A model generated the notes under the pieces. The model saw only the letters and a list, made by a program, of their open reading frames with translations, did no database searches and was not told where the DNA came from. Positions 6,829 through 14,047 of a stretch of 18,275 bases of DNA are shown here, piece by piece (position 1 is the first letter of the stretch; every line of letters starts with the position of its first letter). The stretch lies in NCBI GenBank assembly GCA_964589825.1, contig CAZPUS010000050.1, positions 1 through 18,275 on the forward strand, given 5' to 3'. This stretch comes from CAZPUS01 sp964589825. GTDB lineage: Bacteria > Fibrobacterota > Chitinivibrionia > Chitinivibrionales > WJKA01. The position numbers and the translations under genes were made by a program.

Positions 6829-7629
6829 TCAGGCGGTGTTCGTTTCCCCTTGTGGTTCAATGCACACAGGGATGCCGGGTCGAAGCCCAAAGCGTTGTGC
6901 AGCACTACCCCCGTTGACTGCCAGCTCTACGTATCCGCCCGAAGAGACAAGTGCGAGTGCGTTTCCCTGAGGTTTTTCGCTGTAGTATGCCGCAGCCCCA
7001 AAAGTGAATCCGTTGGCAATGGCCTGCCACTGTGATGAATTGAGCGATGAGAGGGCATTACCCGGAACAGACGTAATTGCATTGCCGAACACGTCTATGT
7101 AGACAATCGTGCCCGAAATGGAGTCTTCTCCGGCATGCCGGGAGGTGGCGCGGGCTTTTATATAGTGAGTTGTCCGGCTGCCATAGATGTGCGGTGAATC
7201 ACCGCGTGCAAGACACGCTCCCAGGGGAGCAAAAAGGTCCCGGCCGTGGAAGGTGCTGCTTTGCTGCGTGGCGGGACAAATAGCTTGTGGGTCCGCTTTG
7301 TAAAGCGTGTGCTCTTCGTATTGCTGAAGTATCGGGGTGAGTATCCCGTTGTCGGGTGCAACAAATATATAGCCGCCGGCGTAGGCAGCCAGTAGTGCGC
7401 GTGCGCTGCCCACCCCCGGATCTACCACGATTACAAAAGCGGTTCCCTTTGGAAAATCGCGGTGGCAGATAGAGGTGACAACCGAAGCAGCCCCGATATC
7501 GCCCCGCGGCAGGGAATGGGTCACATCGATAATGCGTGCGGACTCGTTGTGTGAGACAATGGCACCTTTCATACTCCCCACAAACCAGTCCTGAAGGCCG
7601 AAGTCACTGATGAGTGCGATCGTATTCAT
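6829..7629 (-). CDS. SAM hydrolase (DUF62, SAM hydroxide adenosyltransferase)
   Basis: This 266-residue DUF62 enzyme splits S-adenosylmethionine with water into adenosine and methionine. Relatives use chloride or fluoride instead (SalL, fluorinase). Motifs are LISDFGLQDWFVG (6-18), DPGVGSAR (70-77), PDNG (92-95), FHGRDLFAP (127-135) and D-x-FGN-x-x-T (179-186). Asp70, Arg77 and His128 match the Asp-Arg-His set described for the archaeal hydrolase PH0463. I see nothing pointing to the halogenase branches. Its ATG overlaps the TGA of the upstream glycosyltransferase by ATGA, so the two are coupled. The gene ends nine bases from the end of the convergent amidohydrolase, with no visible terminator hairpin between them. 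A role in SAM salvage or control is inferred. Confidence 0.93.
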   Translation of the reverse strand: MNTIALISDFGLQDWFVGSMKGAIVSHNESARIIDVTHSLPRGDIGAASVVTSICHRDFPKGTAFVIVVDPGVGSARALLAAYAGGYIFVAPDNGILTPILQQYEEHTLYKADPQAICPATQQSSTFHGRDLFAPLGACLARGDSPHIYGSRTTHYIKARATSRHAGEDSISGTIVYIDVFGNAITSVPGNALSSLNSSQWQAIANGFTFGAAAYYSEKPQGNALALVSSGGYVELAVNGGSAAQRFGLRPGIPVCIEPQGETNTA

Positions 7630-8912
7630 ACGCCCATGCAGTCCACAAGGAGAGTTAGAAGCTTTCGTTCCAGCAAAGGGAAGGAGAAATATTTTTTTGC
7701 GAGTTCATAGTTACATTCCACCATTTTTTCACGCAATTCGTAATCCTCGAGTATGCGCTGCGTCTCCCTGACTACTTCATCGGTGACATAGCCGGGTATT
7801 TCAATTACACGAAAACCAAGCGGTTTTATGTCGGTCAAAAAGACCTGGTAGTCGTTCACCATGATCGGTTTGTAAAAGTACATCGATTCAAGAAGCGCAT
7901 TGCCGAAGCCCTCAATATCGGAGGGAAACGTCACAAGGTCCGAGTAAGGGTACACATCGTAAAGCGAATAAATTTTTCTGCCGTCAGGGGTGGTTCCGCG
8001 TCGCTCTTTGATAATTTCATGTTCAAACAGCACGTTGACATTAAGTAAATCGGCATACTGACGGACCCGTTTTTCGTATCCGTATCCCTCATCTCCGGAT
8101 GCGTGAGAAATAACAAGCTTGGTTTTTATTTCGAGCCGGCTTACGAGCTCGATCGCCCGTTCGATTCCCTTGCGCAATACCACTCGCGTAGGCTGAAGAA
8201 TGAGATACTCATTCTTTGCCACGCCCAGTGATTCTCTTATATCCTTTGCATAATCATCCGGAGGCACATAGGGGTTGTCGAAATCCATGACATTGGGAAT
8301 TATGGTTGAGGAGATGCCCCCCCGCATGCATAACTGAGAAGCCGCATCGCTGTTTATGACAACATGGCGGATTGTAGGCAGTTGCGGAGGGTAGCACATG
8401 TCAAGATAGTCCCATACGCAGTTGACCATAAACCGCTTGCGCTCCCAGAAAAAATCGTGGTGATGGGCAATGGTGGGAAAGCGCATTTCGCTTATAAGCT
8501 CGGTAAGCGCCATGGCAAGAGGAATATTAAGCGGCAGACTGAGTGAGTTTTCGGCGATCAGAACATCGATACCAAACGTGCGCAAAAAGGTGAAAAGCTC
8601 TTTTTTTAGCGTTTGTTTAACACGGTAGATGGTATCGGTTACCTCGGGATCCCTTCGGGAAATACCGAAGCTTCGCCGTGTGATATCGACGATGTCCGGG
8701 TGTTTGAAATGTGCCTGGTCCACGTTCATCGACCGGTCGGGAGGGCGGTCCGATTCTCCGGCAAAGTAGTAGCACTCGTGGCCGGAGGCATGCAGAATGG
8801 ATGCCCATTTTTCGGTTTCAAGGGAAACTCCGTCGGTACCCGAAAATCTGAAGGAGACAAACCCGATGTTGTAGCGTCGTATGGGTGAAAATGAATGTGC
8901 CCCGTGTATCAT
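7626..8912 (-). CDS. GT4 glycosyltransferase, mannosylglucosylglycerate-synthase-like
   Basis: This 428-residue GT-B retaining glycosyltransferase belongs to family 4. The N-terminal domain opens with IGFVSFRFSGTDGVSLE (16-32), the acceptor-side glycine motif. The C-terminal nucleotide-sugar domain shows LQPTRVVLRKGI and the EX7E signature EGFGNALLE. The blocks HFKHPDI, IAHHHDFFWER, INSDAASQL and IIPNVMDFDNP remind me of enzymes from Thermotogota that make mannosylglucosylglycerate, a compatible solute. That specific assignment is memory-based and uncertain. I chose the ATG at 8910-8912 because GGGGGA lies eight bases upstream. A GTG at 8943-8945 in the same frame sits at the base of a hairpin loop and is less likely. 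It follows htpG on the same strand and is coupled to the SAM hydrolase gene. Confidence 0.88.
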   Translation of the reverse strand: MIHGAHSFSPIRRYNIGFVSFRFSGTDGVSLETEKWASILHASGHECYYFAGESDRPPDRSMNVDQAHFKHPDIVDITRRSFGISRRDPEVTDTIYRVKQTLKKELFTFLRTFGIDVLIAENSLSLPLNIPLAMALTELISEMRFPTIAHHHDFFWERKRFMVNCVWDYLDMCYPPQLPTIRHVVINSDAASQLCMRGGISSTIIPNVMDFDNPYVPPDDYAKDIRESLGVAKNEYLILQPTRVVLRKGIERAIELVSRLEIKTKLVISHASGDEGYGYEKRVRQYADLLNVNVLFEHEIIKERRGTTPDGRKIYSLYDVYPYSDLVTFPSDIEGFGNALLESMYFYKPIMVNDYQVFLTDIKPLGFRVIEIPGYVTDEVVRETQRILEDYELREKMVECNYELAKKYFSFPLLERKLLTLLVDCMGV

Positions 8913-8927
8913 GATGTCTATCCCCCG

Positions 8928-8966
8928 ATATATATACCCGGGCACAACTGTCCCGGGTATATGTAT
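8928..8966 (-). promoter_or_regulatory. Strong hairpin just upstream of the glycosyltransferase ribosome site
   Basis: The arms 8928-8942 and 8952-8966 pair over 15 positions with one G-U wobble (core TATACCCGGG/CCCGGGTATA) around a 9-base loop. On the minus-strand transcript it ends one base before the GGGGGA ribosome site of the glycosyltransferase gene. It has no U-run, so it fits a leader hairpin or RNA-stability element better than an intrinsic terminator. Confidence 0.6.
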
Positions 8967-8974
8967 GCAGATAA

Positions 8975-9001
8975 CGTGCTCCCCGCTGGACGGGGAGCAT
9001 G
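8975..9001 (-). terminator. GC-rich hairpin after htpG, no U-tract
   Basis: TGCTCCCCG (8977-8985) and CGGGGAGCA (8991-8999) form a perfect 9-bp stem with a 5-base loop. A wobble and one more pair extend it to 8975 and 9001. It begins five bases after the htpG stop codon on the minus strand. The sequence after the stem (GTTATCTG) is not a U-run, so it is at best a weak terminator and may be a 3'-end stabiliser between htpG and the next gene. Confidence 0.5.
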
Positions 9002-9005
9002 CAGG

Positions 9006-10928
9006 TTATGCGTTATTTTCTGTATGCGTAGAGCTCCCGCCGTTGCCGCCGGTGGCCAGGATGCGGTTGAGACGTTTGGTGTAGGCAAGTGGGTCCGAGG
9101 GTACTTTCCCTTCGGCGATGAGTGCCTGTTCGTACAAAAGACGCACCCAGTCTTCCATCTCTTCGTTTTTGGGATCATTTGAATACATCGTGTTGACTTT
9201 TTCGACAATGGGATGCGAGGGGTTTATTTCGAGCGTGCGGGATGACGCAGGGACGTTCTGTCCCATCGCTTTCATTATCTTTTCCATCTGCGGGCCCATA
9301 TCCTGCTCATCCGCAACCAGGCAGCTGGGACTCTCTTTGAGGCGACTGGTGGTGCGTACTTCCTTGACATTATCACCCAGGATGTTTTTAATTCGCTGAG
9401 TGAGTTTTTTATACTTTGTCTGTTTTTCCTTTTTCTCTTTTTTGTCCTCCTCTTTTTCCATTTCGTCAAGGTCGAGATCGCCCTTGGTAATCGATTTGAG
9501 CTGCTTTCCGTCATAGTTGTACACATCGGTTACGATCCATTCGTCGATCGCATCGGTCATATACAGCACTTCGATCCCTTTTTCACGGAATACTTCGAGA
9601 TGCGGGCTGTTTTTCACGATATCCTTGCTTTCGCCGGTTACGTAGTAGATATCTTTCTGGTTCTCCTTCATACGATCAACGTAATCCTTAAGAGATACCA
9701 GTGAACCGTCGTTTTCGGTAAATGTCGATTCGAAACGAAGAAGCTCCTGCAGTGCTTCCTTGTTATCCTGATCGGTGTGCACACCTTCCTTGAGCACTGC
9801 ACCGAACTCACGCCAGAACGCGGCATAGTTGTCCGGCTCTTTTTTCGCCATATCCTTGAGCCGGCCAAGGATCTTTCCTACCACGCTTTTGCGGATTTTT
9901 TCCACGACCTGATTTTTCTGCAGCATTTCACGGGAAATGTTGAGCGGAAGATCTTCGGAATCAATGATACCCTTGACAAAACGCAGATATTCGGGAAGCA
10001 GTTCCTTGCAGTCATCCATTATGAATATCCGCTTGACGTAGAGCTTGACCCCGTGATGGCGCTCCACGTTATAAAGGTCAAAAGGCGCTTTTTCGGGTAT
10101 GAAAATGAGTGAGGAGAATTCCATCATCCCTTCGGCATGTGTGTGTATTGTGGCAACCGGTTTGTCAAAGCCGCCAAGGGACTGTTTGTAAAATTCCTCG
10201 TACTGCTCCTGTGTAATTTCAGAGGGGCTTTTTTTCCACAGTGGTTTTGTTTCGTTAATCATTTCTTCCTTGCCCTTTTCATTGGGCAAATATATTGGAA
10301 ATGCCACGAAGTCCGAATATTTCTTAATAATGGAGCGTACCTGCCAGTCTTCGGCATAGGTGGCGGCATCGTCTTTAAGATAGACTGTTATTTCGGTCCC
10401 GTGACTCTTCTTATCGCTTTGCCCGATTTCGAAATCATTGGTGCCGTCCGAATCCCAGTACACCGCGGGTTCGTCAGATCCTGCCTTTTTGGTTTTTACC
10501 GAGACTTTTGAAGCAACCATGAACACCGAGTAGAAGCCGACACCGAATTTGCCGATCAGGTTGGAATCCGCTTTTTTGTCACCGGTGAGATTTTCGAGAA
10601 ATTTGCGGGATCCGCTGCGTGCGATGGTGCCGAGATTGTCTATTACTTCCTGCTGCGTCATTCCGATACCGTTATCGGTAATAGTGAAGGTTTTGGTGTT
10701 TTTGTCGAGCTTGATGCGAATCGCGGGATCCTGCTTCTCCTGTGCGAGCTCTTTATTGGTAAGCGCTTCGAGGCGAAGCTTGTCGAGTGCGTCCGATGCA
10801 TTCGAAATAAGCTCGCGGATAAAGATGTCCTTATCCGAGTAAATGGAATTGATCATAAGATGCAAAAGTTGTTGGACTTCTGCCTGAAATTCCATTTTTT
10901 TGCCCCCTGCGGTTTTTTGCGCTGCCAT
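9006..10928 (-). CDS. htpG: Hsp90-family chaperone HtpG
   Basis: This 640-residue Hsp90 is full length for the bacterial form. The N-terminal GHKL ATPase is complete: Glu39 in RELISNASDALDKLR, DNGIGM (85-90), LGTIARSGS (99-107), the GKFGVGFYS lid segment (127-135) and SHGTEITVYLK. The middle domain has LPLNISREMLQKN with the catalytic-loop Arg. The C-terminal dimerisation domain is present after a Lys/Glu-rich linker (EKEEDKKEKKEK). The ATG at 10926-10928 has AAGGAG seven bases upstream and is preferred. A second ATG 33 bases in, behind GGGGG, would give the more usual short N-terminus. It folds and protects client proteins in the cytosol. No CIRCE operator is visible upstream, so HrcA control is not supported. 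A small ACCTGTCAGGT palindrome (10970-10980) precedes the gene. Confidence 0.98.
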   Translation of the reverse strand: MAAQKTAGGKKMEFQAEVQQLLHLMINSIYSDKDIFIRELISNASDALDKLRLEALTNKELAQEKQDPAIRIKLDKNTKTFTITDNGIGMTQQEVIDNLGTIARSGSRKFLENLTGDKKADSNLIGKFGVGFYSVFMVASKVSVKTKKAGSDEPAVYWDSDGTNDFEIGQSDKKSHGTEITVYLKDDAATYAEDWQVRSIIKKYSDFVAFPIYLPNEKGKEEMINETKPLWKKSPSEITQEQYEEFYKQSLGGFDKPVATIHTHAEGMMEFSSLIFIPEKAPFDLYNVERHHGVKLYVKRIFIMDDCKELLPEYLRFVKGIIDSEDLPLNISREMLQKNQVVEKIRKSVVGKILGRLKDMAKKEPDNYAAFWREFGAVLKEGVHTDQDNKEALQELLRFESTFTENDGSLVSLKDYVDRMKENQKDIYYVTGESKDIVKNSPHLEVFREKGIEVLYMTDAIDEWIVTDVYNYDGKQLKSITKGDLDLDEMEKEEDKKEKKEKQTKYKKLTQRIKNILGDNVKEVRTTSRLKESPSCLVADEQDMGPQMEKIMKAMGQNVPASSRTLEINPSHPIVEKVNTMYSNDPKNEEMEDWVRLLYEQALIAEGKVPSDPLAYTKRLNRILATGGNGGSSTHTENNA

Positions 10929-11308
10929 ACGGCGACTCCTTTTTATTTGATACGAAAGTAAATTGTTTTACCTGTCAGGTTTTTTTCATTATGCGGTAGT
11001 GCATGACCCCGTATATGGATACATCCATACAAACAGGACGTTGCGACTCAATGGGATGGAGGTCGCAACCGCGGTCAGGACCGGCAGCTGCTGCAAATAC
11101 ATACGGTGAAGGTTATGCGTGCATTCATATTCGGATATGTCGGTGTACCTGAACTCGTGTATGGTTTTGCATCCGGATCGAGGTTTTTTGTAACCGGTCA
11201 CCAAAACGGATCTATCATCACAATGGCATGGTTCAGGGTAAAAAAATAGTATTTTCCTCATCTGATATGCGATGATTTTTGGACCTCAATCTTCAAAAGG
11301 GGGCTGTT
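10929..11308. other. Divergent intergenic region between htpG and rsmD
   Basis: This 380-base region has no convincing gene. It is unusually rich in short inverted repeats: ACCTG-T-CAGGT (10970-10980), TATGGAT-AC-ATCCATA (11014-11029) and GTTGCGAC/GTCGCAAC with a 14-base spacer (11040-11069). It must hold the start signals for htpG (leftward) and probably rsmD (rightward). I could not place a confident -35/-10 pair for either. Confidence 0.6.
11014..11069. repeat. Two adjacent inverted repeats, operator- or hairpin-like
   Basis: TATGGAT (11014-11020) and ATCCATA (11023-11029) flank two bases. GTTGCGAC (11040-11047) and GTCGCAAC (11062-11069) are perfect 8-base arms around 14 bases. Both lie about 90-140 bases upstream of htpG. 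They could be regulator binding sites or leader hairpins, and no specific regulator is identified. Confidence 0.4.
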
Positions 11309-11881
11309 ATGCGAGTTATTGCCGGCTCCGCAAAAGCGATTCGGCTCAAAGATGCCCCGCAGCGGGAGGTGACACGTCCGCTTACCGACCGGGCACGGGA
11401 GGCGCTTTTCAGTATACTTATGCCAATACTGCCCGAAGCCGATTTCTGCGACCTTTTCGCCGGAACCGGGGCCGTGGGGATAGAGGCGCTCAGCCGGGGA
11501 GCACAGCGGTGTGATTTTGTGGAACAGGATGCCCGTTGCGTGGAGACGATACGGGAGAACCTGGTGCGCACAAAGCTGCAGCATAAGGGGTGGATCTATC
11601 AGAAGGACGCACTTTCTTTTTGTACGTCAAATCATTTCACCTATGATATTATATTTGCCGGTCCGCCCTATTTTTCCGGGATGTTCGAGCCGGTGGTGCG
11701 GCAGATCGATGCAGTTGCACACACGTTGCTTTCACCTGAGGGGTTGCTTATAGTTCAGGCTGCGCCAAAGGAATATACTGAGGTGGTACTTTCCTCGCTT
11801 CGGCTTTACGACAAGCGTAAATACGGTAATGTCGTATTTGTATTCTACGATCTCGGCGTCCACGGGAAAGAGAAGCAATGA
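11309..11881 (+). CDS. rsmD: 16S rRNA (guanine-966-N2)-methyltransferase RsmD
   Basis: This 190-residue Rossmann-fold methyltransferase puts a methyl group from SAM on N2 of G966 of 16S rRNA. It opens with MRVIAGSAK and TRPLTDRAREALFSIL (22-37). The SAM-binding motif I is DLFAGTGAVGIEALSRGA (48-65) and the acidic motif II is DFVEQD (69-74). The motif IV position reads IIFAGPPYF (114-122), where family members have (D/N)PP(Y/F). Here the first residue is Gly118, which may affect catalysis. The ATG at 11309 is chosen because AGGGGG lies about seven bases ahead. A TTG 30 bases upstream is unlikely. The stop overlaps the next gene's start by ATGA. rsmD often neighbours coaD, but not here. Confidence 0.93.
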   Translation: MRVIAGSAKAIRLKDAPQREVTRPLTDRAREALFSILMPILPEADFCDLFAGTGAVGIEALSRGAQRCDFVEQDARCVETIRENLVRTKLQHKGWIYQKDALSFCTSNHFTYDIIFAGPPYFSGMFEPVVRQIDAVAHTLLSPEGLLIVQAAPKEYTEVVLSSLRLYDKRKYGNVVFVFYDLGVHGKEKQ

Positions 11882-12279
11882 AGCTGCGGCCACGGGCATT
11901 ATCGCATACCATATCGCATGCCATAGCGAGGATGTGGGATGCGCCCTCCTTTGTTATTCAGGGACGCCGGACGTATCGTATCATCGCCGGCCTGGTGTGC
12001 ACTATCGGGCTGATTCTCTCTTTTGGTGGATCGTTTTTATCCACAGTTGGGTATAAGGCCACCGTCAAGTACGAAAAACCGGGCGGTAAATTCATCAGGG
12101 CTTTTTCGAAAGAGGACCGGCATGATTTCATTCTTGTGAAGCGTCTGGCCAGGGTTGGCCGGATTGTACAGGGTAGCGGGATCGCGGTTATTCTTGTGGG
12201 AACAGTATTACTCTTTTTTCCAAATCTGCTCTATCGCTGGATGAGGGATATCGGGATAGAGTCGCGCGATGGCGGATAG
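11878..12279 (+). CDS. Small two-helix membrane protein, unknown function
   Basis: This 133-residue protein has a basic N-terminus and two membrane helices (about 34-58 and 94-118). Between them is a roughly 35-residue charged segment (YKATVKYEKPGGKFIRAFSKEDRHDF). Arg and Lys near both helix ends suggest that the termini face the cytoplasm and the loop lies outside. The gene overlaps rsmD by ATGA, so it is translated with it, although no functional link to rRNA methylation is apparent. I do not recognise a family. The reading frame is probably real because of the coupling and the clear hydrophobic pattern. Confidence 0.7.
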   Translation: MKLRPRALSHTISHAIARMWDAPSFVIQGRRTYRIIAGLVCTIGLILSFGGSFLSTVGYKATVKYEKPGGKFIRAFSKEDRHDFILVKRLARVGRIVQGSGIAVILVGTVLLFFPNLLYRWMRDIGIESRDGG

Positions 12280-12329
12280 GATGAAGAATAGTGTCGCCCG
12301 GTTTGTGACGTGGTTGTAAAAGCGTAAAC

Positions 12330-12359
12330 TATTTTATACACTCATCAACGGTATACCGT
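12330..12359 (+). promoter_or_regulatory. Possible -10 element and 12-bp palindrome before the HD gene
   Basis: A TATACA box (12335-12340) has a poor TTGTAA partner 15 bases upstream. Just downstream is the perfect palindrome ACGGTATACCGT (12348-12359), about 40 bases ahead of the HD-domain start. A promoter with an overlapping operator is possible. The -35 is weak. Confidence 0.3.
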
Positions 12360-12397
12360 ACAATTGCAAATAATGCGCTTTTTGGGAGAGCAGTGCG

Positions 12398-13216
12398 ATG
12401 CTGGATGATCGATGCATATTATCAGCGGGTGAGTATGAACGGCTGACCAGGTGGTTCGATACTTACTCCTCCGGGTTTTTATCCGAGGACGAGGTATATA
12501 ATCGGCCGCTGGAGCTCAAACGCGTGCATACCCGACGGGTATGTAACGAAGCGGAGGATATTGCCGCGCATCAGCAGTGTACACCGGGGCAGATACTGTG
12601 TGCAAAGGCGGCCGCACTGCTGCATGACGTTGGTCGTTTTCAGCAGTATGCAATCTACCATACCTTTTCGGACAGGCATTCCGAAAACCATGCAGAACTG
12701 GGCGCATCGATAATCGAGTCGCACGGTCTTCTGGATGAAATCCATCACGTCGCCCGAAAGGTGATAGTCAAGGCGGTGCGTTATCATAACCTGCGCGGTG
12801 TCCCTGTGGATGAGACGGAAACGGTAGGCTTCTTTGCCCGGCTTCTTCGGGATGCGGACAAGATCGATATCCTCAATGTGCTTACCAGCTACTACGACAA
12901 CCGGCATACCACGCAGGATGCGGCCATAGAGCACGGGCTACCTGATACGGAGGGTATAAGCCCGGAGGTGCGTGACGCGATACTCGATAATCGTATCGTG
13001 GAAATGGAGCACGTGCGCAATTTGAACGATTTTAAAATGTTTCAGTTCGGGTGGGTAAGTGATTTCAATTTCGATCGCACGCGGGAGATCATTCTGCAGC
13101 GAGACTACTATACCCGCATACGTGCACACCTGCCTTACGGAGAAGAAGTGGATGCGGTGTATCGGCATGTGATGGACCGGCTCGCACGCAGCGGGGAATC
13201 GACACGTATCTGTTGA
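12398..13216 (+). CDS. HD-domain metal-dependent phosphohydrolase
   Basis: This 272-residue HD-superfamily hydrolase has the metal-binding set His44 (KRVHTRR), His76-Asp77 (ALLHDVGR), His98 (ENHAELG), His130 (VRYHNLRG) and Asp152 in LRDADKIDIL (150-159). The four-to-five-ligand pattern with a second and third His suggests a two-metal site, as in many nucleotide or second-messenger phosphohydrolases, but no HD-GYP motif is present. No membrane segment or sensor domain is seen. The C-terminal third (after about 190) contains FGWVSDFNF and helices of unclear function. The ATG follows a GGGAG about ten bases upstream. The gene stands alone between the rsmD pair and the CsgG-like pair. The substrate is unknown. 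Confidence 0.88.
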   Translation: MLDDRCILSAGEYERLTRWFDTYSSGFLSEDEVYNRPLELKRVHTRRVCNEAEDIAAHQQCTPGQILCAKAAALLHDVGRFQQYAIYHTFSDRHSENHAELGASIIESHGLLDEIHHVARKVIVKAVRYHNLRGVPVDETETVGFFARLLRDADKIDILNVLTSYYDNRHTTQDAAIEHGLPDTEGISPEVRDAILDNRIVEMEHVRNLNDFKMFQFGWVSDFNFDRTREIILQRDYYTRIRAHLPYGEEVDAVYRHVMDRLARSGESTRIC

Positions 13217-13236
13217 AATGCGGTTTAATCCGGACT

Positions 13237-13265
13237 CTGACAATGGACCTGGGATGGTATTTAAT
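13237..13265 (+). promoter_or_regulatory. Sigma-70-type promoter for the CsgG-like pair
   Basis: CTGACA (13237-13242) and TTTAAT (13260-13265) are separated by 17 bases, each one mismatch from consensus. They lie just after the HD gene and about 100 bases before the first CsgG-like start. A short inverted repeat CTGTG-TAC-CACAG falls in the leader. Confidence 0.5.
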
Positions 13266-13369
13266 GCGGCTGCGTACCGGGGGGCCACCTGTGTACCACA
13301 GACGAACCGGTGAAAAGGATCCTGTCAAAAAAATATAAACGCGGAGAACACTCCCGAAAGGAACGGCGG

Positions 13370-14047
13370 ATGCAATGGTTACTGAATGCAGGGGCAGCGA
13401 AGTCGGTACTTCTGCTGTTGTTATTCCTGTTTTATGCGTGGGCAGGCGGGTCGCTACAACAGGCGGAGGAAAAAACGCAGGCCGGATGTGCGCGAAAGCG
13501 CTTGTGTCTCGTGGCGGGGTGTGAAAACCGGATACGCGGTAAGCGCTTCGATGACATGCGTATCAATTTCGGGATAACGAATCTGATAAGTGCACGGCTT
13601 CATGAAAGCGGATGTGTGCGGCTTGTCGAAGAAAAGAGCGATGTGCGGGAAAAACTGGACCGTCTTCGTGGGCCGCTGTGGAACCGCGGCGGCAAAAAGG
13701 TGGTGCAGCAGATTCGGCAATTGCAGGATTCAGCGGCAATTGTGATTGGACGCCTGGTTTATTTCGGAACACCGCGTACCGACATGGGTTTTGGCCCTTT
13801 TCATATGTCACGTGGTGAGGTGGTGATAAAAATAGAAGTGGATTGTATGTATCCGGACGGTGAACGCATTACCGGAAACGGGAAAGGAAAGGCCTCTCGC
13901 AGAGCGATGAGCACCATGTACCAATACCGTGACGACCGTGTTCTGTTTGACCAGTCGGATATTGGTAAGGCTACGGCAGCGGCGGTGCAGGAGGCGGTGA
14001 ACGAGCTTGTGTTACATCATAAAGAAAGGATGGCCGCAGATGAGTAA
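13370..14047 (+). CDS. Exported CsgG-like protein, paralogue 1
   Basis: This 225-residue protein has an N-terminal signal or anchor helix (about 12-27, LLLLLFLFYAWAG). The mature part has the pattern of the CsgG/HfaB/LpoB-like fold: a strand, then GITNLISARLHESGCVRLVEE (68-88), a charged helix, AAIVIGRLVYFG (122-133), IKIEVDCMYPDGERITGNGKG (153-173), and FDQSDIGKATAAAVQEAVNEL (193-213). The last block is closely echoed in the next gene (FDQSTVGQASELALYDAIHTL), so the two are paralogues. Five Cys residues (40, 46, 51, 82, 159) are notable. I start at the ATG at 13370 because AAAGGAA is about seven bases ahead. A GTG at 13310 would add a Lys/Arg-rich extension. No CsgE, CsgF or curlin gene is nearby. 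It is a periplasmic or outer-membrane protein, and its function is unproven. Confidence 0.75.
   Translation: MQWLLNAGAAKSVLLLLLFLFYAWAGGSLQQAEEKTQAGCARKRLCLVAGCENRIRGKRFDDMRINFGITNLISARLHESGCVRLVEEKSDVREKLDRLRGPLWNRGGKKVVQQIRQLQDSAAIVIGRLVYFGTPRTDMGFGPFHMSRGEVVIKIEVDCMYPDGERITGNGKGKASRRAMSTMYQYRDDRVLFDQSDIGKATAAAVQEAVNELVLHHKERMAADE

Noticed and set aside
6800..6850. Bidirectional terminator between the amidohydrolase and the SAM hydrolase
   Set aside because: The two convergent genes end nine bases apart and no stem-loop with a T-run is visible.
10929..11010. CIRCE (HrcA) operator for htpG
   Set aside because: No TTAGCACTC-N9-GAGTGCTAA or close variant is visible.
10989..11261. 90-residue minus-strand open frame upstream of htpG
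   Set aside because: It has no ribosome site, no recognisable domain and odd composition, and it covers the palindrome-rich regulatory region.
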